From contig CANRVB010000010.1 of the NCBI GenBank assembly GCA_947643165.1, positions 24,296 through 88,295 of the forward strand: a stretch of DNA of 64,000 nt, given 5' to 3'. Source of the DNA: an uncultured Porphyromonadaceae bacterium (lineage in GTDB: Bacteria > Bacteroidota > Bacteroidia > Bacteroidales > Muribaculaceae). Positions 63,604-64,000 of this stretch are shown in pieces. A model generated the notes under the pieces. The model had not been told where the DNA came from, ran no database searches, and saw only the letters and a list, made by a program, of their open reading frames with translations. Position 1 is the stretch's first letter, and every line of letters starts with the position of its first letter. Made by a program: the position numbers and the translations under genes.

Positions 63604-64000
63604 CTATTCTAAAATGGGAAGTATGCTTTCGGGGTGTTCAAGTTCATCAACCAATACATTGACAGTGGTGCATGGCTTGTGGTTTTTGTAGTCGAAAGAG
63701 TGTTCAAAGAATTTACGCAATTTCTGTGCATTTATCTTTGCCCGATTTTCATTGCCGATTGCTTGGAGCAAAGCATATATTCCGGGGTCATTCTTTTTGT
63801 AACAGAAATCCGTGTATCCGTCATGTTTGCGGATCTCGTTTTCAAGTTTAGTTATGTAGTCTGCACGGGATATGGCTGCGTCAAGATAGACAAAATGCAG
63901 CAGATACCACAGCTCAAACGCCTCGTTAGTCCACGCCGGATAAAACCCTTTTCTTGATGCAAGCTGAATGGCTTCATTGAAATCATTAAAGTCGTCTTTG
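63604..64000 (-). CDS. RloB-family protein, 3' part only
   Basis: An open minus-strand frame enters from the right edge and stops with TAG at 63604-63606; the track omits it because it has no start in the window. The visible 131 residues include YPAWTNEAFELWYLLHFVYLDA, the signature of RloB proteins (usual form S/TNExFELWLLLHF), then ADYITKLENEIRKHDGY and a C-terminal helix region. RloB, a TOPRIM-related protein, is often encoded with the AAA ATPase RloA, near restriction-modification or other defence genes. The neighbours lie outside the window; the 107-residue plus-strand ORF here is a shadow. Confidence 0.8.
   Translation of the reverse strand, partial: KDDFNDFNEAIQLASRKGFYPAWTNEAFELWYLLHFVYLDAAISRADYITKLENEIRKHDGYTDFCYKKNDPGIYALLQAIGNENRAKINAQKLRKFFEHSFDYKNHKPCTTVNVLVDELEHPESILPILE

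Noticed and set aside
63634-63957. 107-residue plus-strand ORF at the right end
   Set aside because: Complement of the RloB C-terminal region, which has a recognisable signature on the minus strand.

Overview
The window looks like a chromosomal segment of a gut Bacteroidales bacterium, most likely Muribaculaceae (family level is inference). Direct evidence: many genes are preceded by the Bacteroidetes promoter form TTTG-N19/20-TAnnTTTG; there are SusC/SusD pairs, hybrid two-component systems, GLPGLI proteins and surface lipoproteins; Shine-Dalgarno sequences are almost absent. Most of the sequence is protein coding, two tRNA genes are present, and no rRNA, CRISPR array or insertion sequence was recognised.

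Layout. 1-5 kb: the 5' part of a prolyl oligopeptidase, initiator tRNA-Met, a secreted transglutaminase-like protein, purN and a PepSY-like periplasmic protein. 5-10 kb: a DUF2795 protein, an ATP:corrinoid adenosyltransferase directly behind a GH35 beta-galactosidase, and a DUF1846 protein. 10-12 kb: a compact thioredoxin / VKOR / 50-residue-peptide cassette, whose small gene is absent from the ORF track. 12-18 kb: the branched-chain amino acid operon ilvD-ilvB-ilvN-acyl-ACP thioesterase-ilvC. 18-23.4 kb: YraN, reverse rubrerythrin, then an ECF sigma factor operon with a putative anti-sigma factor, two exported proteins and an upstream porin. 23.4-28.5 kb: a tandem duplicated GLPGLI gene pair and a TonB-receptor-like outer-membrane protein, flanked by copies of a palindromic intergenic repeat. 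28.6-37 kb: glycan enzymes (GH97, GH95, a NagB-LmbE fusion, GH29). 37-42.7 kb: a cobalamin riboswitch in front of a XusABC-like operon (TonB receptor, DUF4374 propeller lipoprotein, PepSY membrane protein). 42.8-43.4 kb: tRNA-Ala and an acidic coiled-coil protein. 43.6-58.3 kb: a polysaccharide utilisation locus (HTCS, SusC, SusD, discoidin lipoprotein, GH29, GH2) probably aimed at fucosylated galactosides. 58.3-63.3 kb: an [FeFe]-hydrogenase operon hydA-hydE-hydG-hydF. Right edge: the 3' part of a RloB-family (defence-associated) gene.

Together the genes suggest an anaerobic glycan forager that releases fucose, galactose and glucose from host or dietary glycans, makes its own branched-chain amino acids, disposes of electrons as H2, defends against peroxide with rubrerythrin and scavenges corrinoids. 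The most unusual points are the riboswitch-controlled Xus-like operon, the thioredoxin/VKOR/small-peptide cassette, the gene-conversion pattern of the GLPGLI pair, and the palindromic repeat whose ends change in a compensatory way.
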